From positions 124,001-188,000 of the forward strand of contig NZ_JAEKKT010000147.1 of NCBI RefSeq assembly GCF_019510245.1: a stretch of 64,000 bases of DNA, in the 5' to 3' direction. Origin of the DNA: Streptomyces sp. Lineage in GTDB: Bacteria > Actinomycetota > Actinomycetes > Streptomycetales > Streptomycetaceae. A program made the translations under genes and the position numbers. Below the pieces are notes generated by a model. It saw only the letters and a program-made list of their open reading frames with translations. It was not told the origin of the DNA and did no database searches. Shown here piece after piece: positions 57,117 through 64,000 of the stretch (the stretch's first letter is position 1; each line of letters begins with the position of its first letter).

Positions 57117-57884
57117 ATGACCGGTCCGGTCCAGTCGATCGAACGGGCGGCCGCGATCCTGCGCCTGCTCGCCGGTGGGCCTCGCCGACTCGGGCTCGGC
57201 GAGGTGGCGGCCTCCCTCGGGCTGGCCAAGGGAACCGCCCACGGGATTCTGCGCACGCTCCAGCACGTGGACTTCGTGGAGCAGGACGCGACTACCGGCA
57301 AGTACCAGCTCGGAGCCGCCCTGCTGCACCTCGGCACGAGTTATCTCGACGTCAACGAGCTGCGGTCCCGGTCCATCAACTGGGCCGACGCCCTGGCCGC
57401 CCGCAGTGGTGAGGCGGTGCGCCTCGGCACCCCGCTGGAGGGCATGGTCCTGGTCGTCCACCACGTGTTCCGGCCGGACGACACCCTCCAGACCCTGGAC
57501 GTGGGCGCGCTGCTGCCCCTGCACGCCTCCTCCCTGGGCAAGGTGCTGCTGGCCTACGGGACCGCGACCCTCGACTCCGCCGTGGAGTCGGGGCTGGACG
57601 CGTACACCCGGCACACCCTGGTCACCGAGGAGCAGCTCACCCGGGCGCTCGCCGAGGTCCGGGAAGCGGGCTATGCCGTCGAGGTACAGGAGATGAGCAT
57701 GGGCGAGGCAGGTCTCGCCGTGCCGATCCGGGGGCACGGCGGCCTCGTCGTGGGCGCCATCGGGCTGTCCGGTCCGGTCGAGAGGATCTGTGACAGCCAG
57801 GGCCGCCCCCGGCCCAACCTGATCACCCTGATCCGGGAGGCCGCGAGAGCGATCTCCCGGGACCTGGGAGCCGCCCGCTGGTAA
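57117..57884 (+). CDS. IclR family regulator, GylR-like
   Basis: A 255-residue protein with winged helix (SIERAAAILRLLAGGPRRLGL, VAASLGLAKGTAHGILRTL) and IclR effector domain (RLGTPLEGMVLVVHHVFRPD, LLPLHASSLGKVLLAYG). The text closely follows GylR, the Streptomyces glycerol-operon repressor, as I remember it. The glycerol kinase gene follows 53 bases downstream in the same direction, which fits. Unlike the classic gyl operon there is no glpF channel between them and no glpD after. Confidence 0.8.
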   Translation: MTGPVQSIERAAAILRLLAGGPRRLGLGEVAASLGLAKGTAHGILRTLQHVDFVEQDATTGKYQLGAALLHLGTSYLDVNELRSRSINWADALAARSGEAVRLGTPLEGMVLVVHHVFRPDDTLQTLDVGALLPLHASSLGKVLLAYGTATLDSAVESGLDAYTRHTLVTEEQLTRALAEVREAGYAVEVQEMSMGEAGLAVPIRGHGGLVVGAIGLSGPVERICDSQGRPRPNLITLIREAARAISRDLGAARW

Positions 57885-57937
57885 GCGCCCCTCGCCCCCT
57901 CGCCCACTCCGCGACCCATCGGAAGGCGGACCCGATC

Positions 57938-59455
57938 ATGGTGGAACGCTATGTGATGTCCATCGATCAGGGCACCAATTCCACGCGATGCATCCTGTTC
58001 GACCAGGGCGGGCGGCTGGTGTCGGTCGCGCAGCGGGAGCACCAGCAGCACTTTCCCCGGCCCGGCTGGGTCGAGCACGACGCCGTCGAGATCTGGCAGA
58101 ACCTGCGGCGGCTGATGTCCGAGGTCCTCACGGGCGGTGGTACGGCCGTCGACGCGAGCCAGGTCGCCGCCATCGGCCTGGCCAACCAGCGGGAGACGAC
58201 GGTGCTCTGGGACCGGCGTACCGGCACCCCGCTGGGCCGGGCGCTGGTCTGGCAGGACACGCGCACGGCGCCGCTGGTCGAGGAACTCAGGGTCCGGCCC
58301 GGAGAGGAGTTCTTCCTCGACCGGTGCGGCCTGCCGCCCTCCACCTACTTCTCGGCGTTGCGCATCCGGTGGCTGTTCGACCACGTCAAAGGCCTGGAGC
58401 AGCGGGCGAAGGACGGCGAGGTGCTGTTCGGCACGATGGAAAGCTGGCTGATCTGGAACCTGACCGGCGGTGCCGACGGCGGTCTGCACATCACCGACCC
58501 CACCAACGCCAGCCGCACCATGCTGATGAACATCCGCACGCTCACCTGGGACGAGGAGCTCCTGGCGTTCTTCGGCGTGCCCCGTCCGATGCTGCCCGAG
58601 ATCCGGTCCTCCGCGGAGACCTACGGCGAGGCCCGCTCGCAGCTTCCCGGCGTTCCCATCGCGGCCGCGCTCGGCGACCAGCAGGCGGCGCTCTTCGGCC
58701 AGACCTGCTTCTCCCCGGGCGAGGCCAAGTGCACGTACGGAACGGGCAGCTTTCTGCTGCTCAACACCGGTACCGACGTCGTACGGTCCCGGCACGGTCT
58801 GCTCACGACGGTCGCCTACAAGATCGGGGACCGGCAGCCGGTCTACGCCCTGGAAGGGTCGATAGCCGTCACCGGCGCGCTGGTCCAGTGGTGCCGTGAC
58901 CGGCTGGGACTGATCAACAGCGCGCCGGAGATCGAAACACTCGCGCGGACCGTCGAGGACAACGGCGGCTGCTACATCGTCCCCGCCTTCTCCGGCCTCT
59001 TCGCGCCCCGCTGGCGCAGCGACGCGCGCGGCGTCATCGTCGGCCTCACCTCCTACATCACCAGCGGGCACCTGGCCCGGGCCGTCCTGGAGGCCACCGG
59101 CTGGCAGACACGTGAGGTCGTCGACGCCATGAACGCCGACTCCGCGGTGGCCCTGAAGGAGCTGAAGGTGGACGGGGGCATGACCGCGGACAACCTGCTC
59201 ATGCAGTTCGTCGCCGACGTGCTCGACGTGCCCGTCGTACGGCCCATGGTCTCCGAGACGGTCTCCCTCGGGGCGGGCTACGCCGCCGGGCTGGCCGCGG
59301 GCTACTGGCCCGACCTCGAGGTCCTGCGCCGCAACTGGCACCCGGCCGCCCGGTGGCTGCCGGGAATGGACCCCGGCCGCCGGGCGTCGGAGTACGACAA
59401 CTGGCAGCGCGCCGTCGAACGGTCACTGGGCTGGATCAGACAGCCCGGGTCCTGA
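57938..59455 (+). CDS. glpK: Glycerol kinase
   Basis: A 505-residue FGGY kinase that makes glycerol-3-phosphate. MSIDQGTNSTRCILFD gives the first phosphate loop; ANQRETTVLWDRRTG, WQDTRTA, DPTNASRTMLMNI and ALGDQQAALFGQ are family blocks. TYGTGSFLLLNTG and YALEGSIAVTGALVQW form the second ATP-binding part, followed by VPAFSGLFAPRWRSDARG and KVDGGMTADNLLMQ. The length is standard. Probably controlled by the GylR-like gene upstream. This may be a second glycerol kinase, since glpF and glpD are absent here. Confidence 0.9.
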   Translation: MVERYVMSIDQGTNSTRCILFDQGGRLVSVAQREHQQHFPRPGWVEHDAVEIWQNLRRLMSEVLTGGGTAVDASQVAAIGLANQRETTVLWDRRTGTPLGRALVWQDTRTAPLVEELRVRPGEEFFLDRCGLPPSTYFSALRIRWLFDHVKGLEQRAKDGEVLFGTMESWLIWNLTGGADGGLHITDPTNASRTMLMNIRTLTWDEELLAFFGVPRPMLPEIRSSAETYGEARSQLPGVPIAAALGDQQAALFGQTCFSPGEAKCTYGTGSFLLLNTGTDVVRSRHGLLTTVAYKIGDRQPVYALEGSIAVTGALVQWCRDRLGLINSAPEIETLARTVEDNGGCYIVPAFSGLFAPRWRSDARGVIVGLTSYITSGHLARAVLEATGWQTREVVDAMNADSAVALKELKVDGGMTADNLLMQFVADVLDVPVVRPMVSETVSLGAGYAAGLAAGYWPDLEVLRRNWHPAARWLPGMDPGRRASEYDNWQRAVERSLGWIRQPGS

Positions 59456-59632
59456 GCGTTCTCCTTTCCGGTGTCTGTTTTTCCGGCACCCGGGTTCCGT
59501 GCCTTCTTTCCGTGTCCTTTCTGCTTCCCTTCGGCCTTATGTTGACACGGTGGTGGCCGGTCGGGACCGCCCCTAACGTTCTTTCACGGGCGCTTTCGTG
59601 CAGGAGAAGCGAGCGCAGAGCGAAGGGGGAAC

Positions 59633-60028
59633 ATGTCCGTCTTTCCGTCCAGTGAAATGGCCGTGAAGGTCTTCAGCAGTCTGTTCACCGTATTGCTGGA
59701 GGACGACGATTTCTTGGCGCGGGCCCGGCAGGAGGGGCTGTCCGTCCGGCTCGTCCACACGAAACCCGACTGCGAGCTCTTCGTGTCACCGCAGGACGGC
59801 GTCCGCGTCGGCGCGGAGCACGCGGGGCCGGCGGCGATCACCCTCCGGATGTCCTGCGACACGGCGCACGCGCTGTGGATGGGGCGGCTGCTGGTGCCCG
59901 TCGCCATCGCCACGGGCCGGCTCCGGATCCGCGGCCGGGTCGCCAAGGTACTGGAGCTGGTGCCCATGCTGCGGCCCGCGTTCGACCGGTACCCCGGCAT
60001 CGCTGCCGCCGCCGGCCTGGGCGCGTGA
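59633..60028 (+). CDS. SCP2-like sterol/lipid-carrier domain protein
   Basis: A 131-residue protein of the SCP2 fold: KPDCELFVSPQDGVRVG, ITLRMSCDTAHALWMGRLLV, AIATGRLRIRGRVAKVLELV and LRPAFDRYP. These alpha/beta proteins bind fatty acyl chains or sterols. It begins the co-directional cluster with the acyl-CoA dehydrogenase 59 bases downstream; a ribosome site AGGGGGA precedes the ATG. The 177-base gap before it contains TTGACA at 59542-59547, a possible -35 element. A lipid-presenting role for the cluster is inference. Confidence 0.7.
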   Translation: MSVFPSSEMAVKVFSSLFTVLLEDDDFLARARQEGLSVRLVHTKPDCELFVSPQDGVRVGAEHAGPAAITLRMSCDTAHALWMGRLLVPVAIATGRLRIRGRVAKVLELVPMLRPAFDRYPGIAAAAGLGA

Positions 60029-60087
60029 TCTGTCGCGAAGCGACCTGTCCCGAACACCGAACCGACGCACAAGGAGTGACACCGCAC

Positions 60088-61317
60088 GTGAACACCGCTC
60101 TCTCCGAATCCGTGTCCGCGGCCGCGCTGAATTTCGACGTGCTGCCGGACGACGTCGAGCAGTTCCGGGAGGCCGCAAAGGAATTCGCCCGGAACGTCGT
60201 CGGACCCCGCGTCCAGGAAATGGACCAGAAACCCGCCGCGTATTTCGACTGGGACCTCGTCGGCGACGGCCACCGGATCGGCCTCACCCGCGCGGCGGTC
60301 CCGAAGGAGTACGGCGGACTGGGGGTGGGGATGCTGGGCGTCGCCACCGCCCTGGAGGAGGTGGCCGCGGTCTGCCCGGGCACGGCACTGATCTTCGGCG
60401 CCACCCTGCTCGGCCAGGCACCGATCCTGCTGTCCGGCGATCCCCGGCTGCAGGCCCGCTTCCTGCCGCTGTTCTCGGGCGACGAACCGGTCCTCGCCTG
60501 CAACGCGGTCACCGAGGAGGACGCCGGCTGCGACCTCATCATCCCCTCCCAGGCCGAACACGCGCGCAACGTGACGACCGCCCGCCGGGACGGGGACCAC
60601 TACGTGCTGACCGGCCGCAAGCGGTTCATCACCAACGCCGATGTCGCCGCGTTCGCCTCCGTGTTCGCCACCATGGAGGGCAGCCGGGGGGCGACCGGCC
60701 TCACCTCCTTCATCGTCCCCCTCGACCTGCCCGGAGTGGTCCGCGGACCCGTGGCCGACAAGATGGGATACCGCGCCTGCCTCGGCAGTGAGCTGGAGTT
60801 CCACGACGTCCGGGTGCCCGCCGAGTACATGATCGGCGCGGAGGGCGAGGGCATGGCCATCAACATGGCGCAGAGCAACATGGCGCGCGCCGCGGTGGCC
60901 GGCATCTCCACGGGCGTGGCCCGCAGCGCCCTGGAACAGGCGATCGCGTGGTGCGGCGAGCGGATCCAGGGCGGGCGCCTGCTCAAGGACCAGCAGTTCA
61001 CGGCGGCGAAGCTGGCCGGCATGGCGGCCAGGGTCGACGCCGCCCGCATGCTGTACCTGCGGGCGGCGGACAAGGTCGACAACGAACTGCCGCCGCCGGT
61101 CTACGAACCGGCCGCGGCCAAGCTGTTCGCGGACCGGACCGCGATCGACGTGGCGGAGGCCGCCCTCTCCCTGCTCGGCGCACGCGGCTACCTGCGCTCC
61201 TACGGCCTGGAGAAGACGATGCGGGACGCGCTGGGCACCCGGATCTACGAGGGCACCCCCGAGGTCCTGGCACTCGCCGTCACCGAGAGCCTCTACGCCG
61301 AGAAGGACGAGTGGTGA
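60088..61317 (+). CDS. Acyl-CoA dehydrogenase
   Basis: A 409-residue flavoprotein of the ACAD fold. CNAVTEEDAGCDL, HYVLTGRKRFITNAD and the C-terminal YEGTPEVLALAVTESLY, with an expected catalytic glutamate in or near the YEG motif, are present. The substrate loop (MARAAVAGISTGVARSALEQ) and GGRLLKDQQ are regular. GTG start at 60088 with AAGGAG. Its stop overlaps the next GTG (GTGA). It would introduce a double bond in an acyl chain, perhaps one carried on an ACP rather than CoA. Part of the cluster with SCP2, acyltransferase-like and ThiF-like genes. Confidence 0.8.
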   Translation: MNTALSESVSAAALNFDVLPDDVEQFREAAKEFARNVVGPRVQEMDQKPAAYFDWDLVGDGHRIGLTRAAVPKEYGGLGVGMLGVATALEEVAAVCPGTALIFGATLLGQAPILLSGDPRLQARFLPLFSGDEPVLACNAVTEEDAGCDLIIPSQAEHARNVTTARRDGDHYVLTGRKRFITNADVAAFASVFATMEGSRGATGLTSFIVPLDLPGVVRGPVADKMGYRACLGSELEFHDVRVPAEYMIGAEGEGMAINMAQSNMARAAVAGISTGVARSALEQAIAWCGERIQGGRLLKDQQFTAAKLAGMAARVDAARMLYLRAADKVDNELPPPVYEPAAAKLFADRTAIDVAEAALSLLGARGYLRSYGLEKTMRDALGTRIYEGTPEVLALAVTESLYAEKDEW

Positions 61318-62303
61318 ACGCCCCCGGCCGCGCCGCCGGCCCCGTCCTGCGCGGCGCCGGGGCCCCGGAGCCCGCCGCCACCCGCGACCCCCGCGCCCGG
61401 CGCTACGCCCGGGACATCATCCGGCTCCACGACCGGCTCAGCTACCGCCTGCTGCCCCTGGAGCTGAGGGGCGACCCGCTCTCCCTCGTCGAGGACCCCG
61501 ACGGCGCACTGGTCACCGTGACGGGCCGCGACAGCCAGTTCCCCTCCCGCTACCTCAAAGGGATGCTGGGGTTCCGCCTCGCCCAGTACCTCCGGCTGAA
61601 CTGGATCTCCGCCGACGCCGTCCACCGTGCCGCGGCCTTCCACGAACCACTGCCGCACTCTCCCGTGGAGAACATCCACACGGTCACGCTGTGCGCGCGC
61701 TCCGGGAAGATCCGCGGCTACGTGGGACTGGCCTGCTCGGCGGACCCCGAGAGCCTGCCCCTGGACTCCCCGTGCCGTATGCCGTTCCCGACGGAGGCGG
61801 CGCACCGTGTCGACCTGCTCGGCAGGTACGCACGGCCCGGCCTGGGCAGCCACCAGGCCTTCGAGTTCAAACGGTTCCTGCGTGACCAGACGATGCCACG
61901 GGACGAGCAGCACAGCCGCGTCCCCTGGCACCTCATGCTCGGCATCGGCGAGGCACTGCTCGCGCTGGGCGACGGCGTGCGCGTCGTGCTGGGCGACGCC
62001 AAGGAGCACGTCGCCCTGCGCCATCTGCGGCTGGTCGGCTTCGACCTGCACGTCGTCGAGGACACCTCGCCCTACCTGTGCGCCTCGGATCCGATGGCGC
62101 CGATCTACCGCCAGACGGTCGTGGCCAAACCGTTCGCCGCCCCCGTGCCCGCCGACATCGCCTGGTACCGCGACGTGGTCCGCTCCTACCTCGACGGGAC
62201 GAGCCACCTGGCCTCGTGGCAGGCCGTGATCACCACCCTGGCCGCACGCAGGGCGGGTACGGGACAGCGTCCCGATCTCGCACGAGAAGGGGCCGGCCGG
62301 TGA
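61314..62303 (+). CDS. FeeM/LuxI-like GNAT-fold acyltransferase candidate
   Basis: A 329-residue protein with no close family that I can name with certainty. It has a GNAT-like arrangement in its middle: RYLKGMLGFRLAQYLRLNWI, ENIHTVTLCARSGKIRGYVG (paired beta-strands), LLGRYARPGLGSHQAFEFKR with conserved F, E and R, and WHLMLGIGEALLALGDGVRV with VVLGDAKEHVALRHLRLVG. This order matches what I know of N-acyl amino acid synthase/acyl-homoserine-lactone synthase-like domains (FeeM, LuxI). It is translationally coupled to the acyl-CoA dehydrogenase (GTGA) and to the ThiF-like gene (GTGA). If right, it would transfer an acyl group to an amino-containing acceptor. Confidence 0.5.
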   Translation: MNAPGRAAGPVLRGAGAPEPAATRDPRARRYARDIIRLHDRLSYRLLPLELRGDPLSLVEDPDGALVTVTGRDSQFPSRYLKGMLGFRLAQYLRLNWISADAVHRAAAFHEPLPHSPVENIHTVTLCARSGKIRGYVGLACSADPESLPLDSPCRMPFPTEAAHRVDLLGRYARPGLGSHQAFEFKRFLRDQTMPRDEQHSRVPWHLMLGIGEALLALGDGVRVVLGDAKEHVALRHLRLVGFDLHVVEDTSPYLCASDPMAPIYRQTVVAKPFAAPVPADIAWYRDVVRSYLDGTSHLASWQAVITTLAARRAGTGQRPDLAREGAGR

Positions 62304-63265
62304 CGAACGGCGACGGGGAAGGAATGCCCGAGACGGCCGGAGGGCCCACGGCGCAGGCCCGGTTCTACACCGAGCTGACCGCCCGGAACGCCGGCGTGGT
62401 GCCCGAGGCCGATCAGTGGGCGCTGCGCGCGGCGACCGTCCTGGTGGCCGGCTGCGGATCGATCGGCGGTGCCGCCGTCGAACCACTGGCCCGGCTCGGC
62501 CTGCAGAACTTCGTCCTCGCCGACCCGGGGACGTACGAACTCAGCAACCTCAACCGGCAGTCGGCCACCGTCGCCGACCTCGACCGGAACAAGGCCTCGC
62601 TCGCCGGGGACCGGGTACGGGCGATCAACCCGCACGCCTCGGTCGAGGTCTGCACCGAAGGGGTCACCCGGCAGACGGTCGGGAGACTGACGGCCTCCTG
62701 CCAGGTGATCATCGACGGGGTGGACGTCACGACCCCCGAGGGCTGGCGGGCTAAGATCCTGCTGCACCGTCACGCCGTACAGCGGAGGCTGCCCCTGATC
62801 ACCGGCTGGGACATGGCAGGCACCCAGTACGTCCGCTGCTACGACTACCGGCAGGTCCGCGAGCCGTTCGCGGGGGCCGTCGGCCCGCATGACGCGGACC
62901 GCTACGACATGTGGGACCTGCTGCGCCGGGCCGTTCCGCTGCGGCACGTGCCGACGGACATGCTGGCCGAGATCCGGGCCAACCATGCCCGGACCGAGTA
63001 CAGCTTCCCGCAGGTCGCCTACACGGCCATGGCGTTCGGTGTGATCAGCTCCCACATGGTGGTGCGGCTGCTGGCCGGCCGGCGGGTGCGGCCCGAGGTA
63101 CGCCTCGACGTGCACCAGAAGACCAGGCCGCTCGGGGAGCGGTGGCGCAGCCGGGCCCGGTGGCCGGTGGAACTGGGGGCGCTGCTGCCGGAGTTGCTGC
63201 GGCTGGCCCGGGGTTCCGGCACGGGCCGGGCACCCCGGGCCACGGTGGACCGCGACGTTTCCTGA
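62300..63265 (+). CDS. ThiF/MoeB-like E1 adenylyltransferase
   Basis: A 321-residue E1-like protein. GCGSIGGAAVEPLARLGLQN at residues 51-70 is the nucleotide-binding loop, followed by ADPGTYELSNLNRQS (acidic plus N-x-x-R-Q) and DLDRNKASLAGDRVRAINPH with the lysine, then IIDGVDVTT. The zinc-binding CxxC pairs of MoeB/ThiF are absent, so it belongs to the shorter bacterial E1-like type. ThiF enzymes activate a C-terminal carboxylate by adenylation. Coupled to the acyltransferase candidate (GTGA). No ubiquitin-like or ThiS partner was found in the window. Confidence 0.75.
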   Translation: MTNGDGEGMPETAGGPTAQARFYTELTARNAGVVPEADQWALRAATVLVAGCGSIGGAAVEPLARLGLQNFVLADPGTYELSNLNRQSATVADLDRNKASLAGDRVRAINPHASVEVCTEGVTRQTVGRLTASCQVIIDGVDVTTPEGWRAKILLHRHAVQRRLPLITGWDMAGTQYVRCYDYRQVREPFAGAVGPHDADRYDMWDLLRRAVPLRHVPTDMLAEIRANHARTEYSFPQVAYTAMAFGVISSHMVVRLLAGRRVRPEVRLDVHQKTRPLGERWRSRARWPVELGALLPELLRLARGSGTGRAPRATVDRDVS

Positions 63266-63286
63266 CCTCCCGAAGCACCGCACCCG

Positions 63287-63331
63287 GGCCGCGCGTTCAA
63301 CCGGTGACGAACCGGACCCGAACGCGCGGCC
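63287..63331 (+). terminator. Strong hairpin between ThiF-like and MFS genes
   Basis: GGCCGCGCGTTC (63287-63298) and GAACGCGCGGCC (63320-63331) form a perfect 12-base stem. The loop contains a further CCGGT/ACCGG stem (63301-63305 and 63311-63315). It ends the acyl cluster mRNA or attenuates the MFS gene. Confidence 0.75.
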
Positions 63332-63399
63332 TCATGACACGGGCCGGGCGAGGCCGTGCCGCCGGCGCCCGCGCAGCCATCGCGACCACGGAGGTGGAC

Positions 63400-64000
63400 A
63401 TGACTGTTCGGCAACGGAACGTGCTGTGGACGTTCTTCTGCTGTGGCCTGGGCGTGGCCATGGTGTCGCTCGACAACCTCGTCGTCATCACGGCCCTGCC
63501 GTCGATCCGCGAGGACCTCGGCGGGAGCATCCAGCAACTGGAGTGGACCGTCAACGCCTACACCCTCACCTACTCGGTGCTCATGCTGACCGGCGCGGCC
63601 CTCGGGGACCGGTTCGGCCGGCGGCGGATGTTCGGCATCGGGCTGGGCGTCTTCGTCGTCGCGTCGGCCGGGGCCGCGCTGGCCCCCGGTATCGGTGCCC
63701 TGATCGCCGCCCGCGCCGTACAGGGGCTGGGCGCCGCGCTGTTGATGCCGCTGAACCTGACGATCCTCACGGAGGCGGCGCCCGAGCGGCGGCGCGGTGC
63801 CCTGCTGGGCGCGATGAGTGCCGTCGAGGGCCTCGCGATCGCCATGGGCCCGCTCCTCGGCGGCGCGGTGGTGGAGCACCTGAGCTGGCAGTGGATCTTC
63901 TGGATCAACGTGCCGATCGGCGCGCTGGTGCTGCCCGTCGCCCGGTGGAAGCTCACCGAGAGCCACGGACCCAGCCCACGCCTGGACCTGGTGGGCACGG
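63400..64000 (+). CDS. DHA2-type MFS transporter, cut by window end
   Basis: The first 200 residues of a 14-helix drug-antiporter type MFS protein. LGVAMVSLDNLVVITALPSI is helix 1 with motif D1, GAALGDRFGRRRMFGIGLG is the loop 2-3 signature, and RAVQGLGAALLMPLNLTILT contains the RAxQGxGAA motif of 14-helix antiporters. The ATG at 63400 has a GAGGTGG site. It lies after the strong hairpin, so it may be a separate promoter unit, but it is co-directional and could export the cluster product. Confidence 0.8.
   Translation, partial: MTVRQRNVLWTFFCCGLGVAMVSLDNLVVITALPSIREDLGGSIQQLEWTVNAYTLTYSVLMLTGAALGDRFGRRRMFGIGLGVFVVASAGAALAPGIGALIAARAVQGLGAALLMPLNLTILTEAAPERRRGALLGAMSAVEGLAIAMGPLLGGAVVEHLSWQWIFWINVPIGALVLPVARWKLTESHGPSPRLDLVGT

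Noticed and set aside
57671..59341. Long minus-strand frame opposite glycerol kinase
   Set aside because: Mirror of the glpK reading frame; composition is D/V/Q/G-rich antisense text with no recognisable domain.

Overview
The window is a high-GC actinobacterial chromosome segment, almost certainly Streptomyces. Supporting this are the strong third-position GC bias, GTG starts, many ATGA/GTGA start-stop overlaps, and families typical of the genus: Rv1733c-like protein, SpoIIE-type phosphatases with RsbW-like kinases, Scr1-like XRE/DUF5753 regulator, DUF4865, DUF6424, TerD, and an AAA ATPase carrying a beta-helix.

Layout. 0.2-9.4 kb: a P-loop protein and TetR divergent from a class II aldolase/PfkB sugar kinase pair; a DeoR regulator divergent from a chimeric SIS/aldolase gene that looks like a deletion scar; RlmG, AlkB and ROK genes. 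9446-21939: a 12.5-kb integrated phage-derived element. Its ends can be read to the base, because it splits the 5' end of a DUF4865 gene; joining the flanks across a shared AGGG restores that reading frame. The element keeps only the C-terminus of a serine integrase. It also holds a ribbon-helix-helix repressor with three palindromic operators, a terminase small subunit-like gene, a frameshifted tape measure protein with a lysozyme-like domain, several zinc-finger miniproteins and an Scr1-like regulatory trio. No terminase large subunit, portal or capsid gene is recognisable.

21.9-34.3 kb: a broken TetR, a SHOCT protein, an RsbW-like kinase, a Cds1-like cysteine desulfhydrase, SRPBCC and DeoR genes, a large membrane protein with a GHSQGS hydrolase motif, a beta-helix-AAA fusion, and Rv1733c-like, MOSC and low-complexity proteins. 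34.6-46.4 kb: a double TerD protein, HpnB-like glycosyltransferase, MurI-like racemase, PH-domain membrane protein, O-antigen-ligase-like protein, Lnt, NUDIX, and a 3-hydroxybutyrate dehydrogenase-like SDR followed by a GAF/PucR regulator and a convergent MHS transporter.

46.8-57 kb: a PaaX regulator, a secreted alpha/beta hydrolase and an MFS pump (one probable unit), a decayed esterase, a DUF2235/DUF6424 pair, an IclR regulator, a membrane SpoIIE phosphatase with three 36-bp tandem repeats, and a frameshifted anti-sigma-like ATPase. 57-64 kb: a GylR-like IclR regulator with glycerol kinase, then a co-directional cluster of SCP2-like protein, acyl-CoA dehydrogenase, FeeM/LuxI-like acyltransferase candidate, ThiF-like E1 and an MFS transporter (cut by the window end). 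This last cluster is the best candidate for an undescribed small-molecule pathway; the 12.5-kb element is the best candidate for an unusual mobile unit.

All functional names come from reading sequence motifs and recalled family resemblance; no database search was run.
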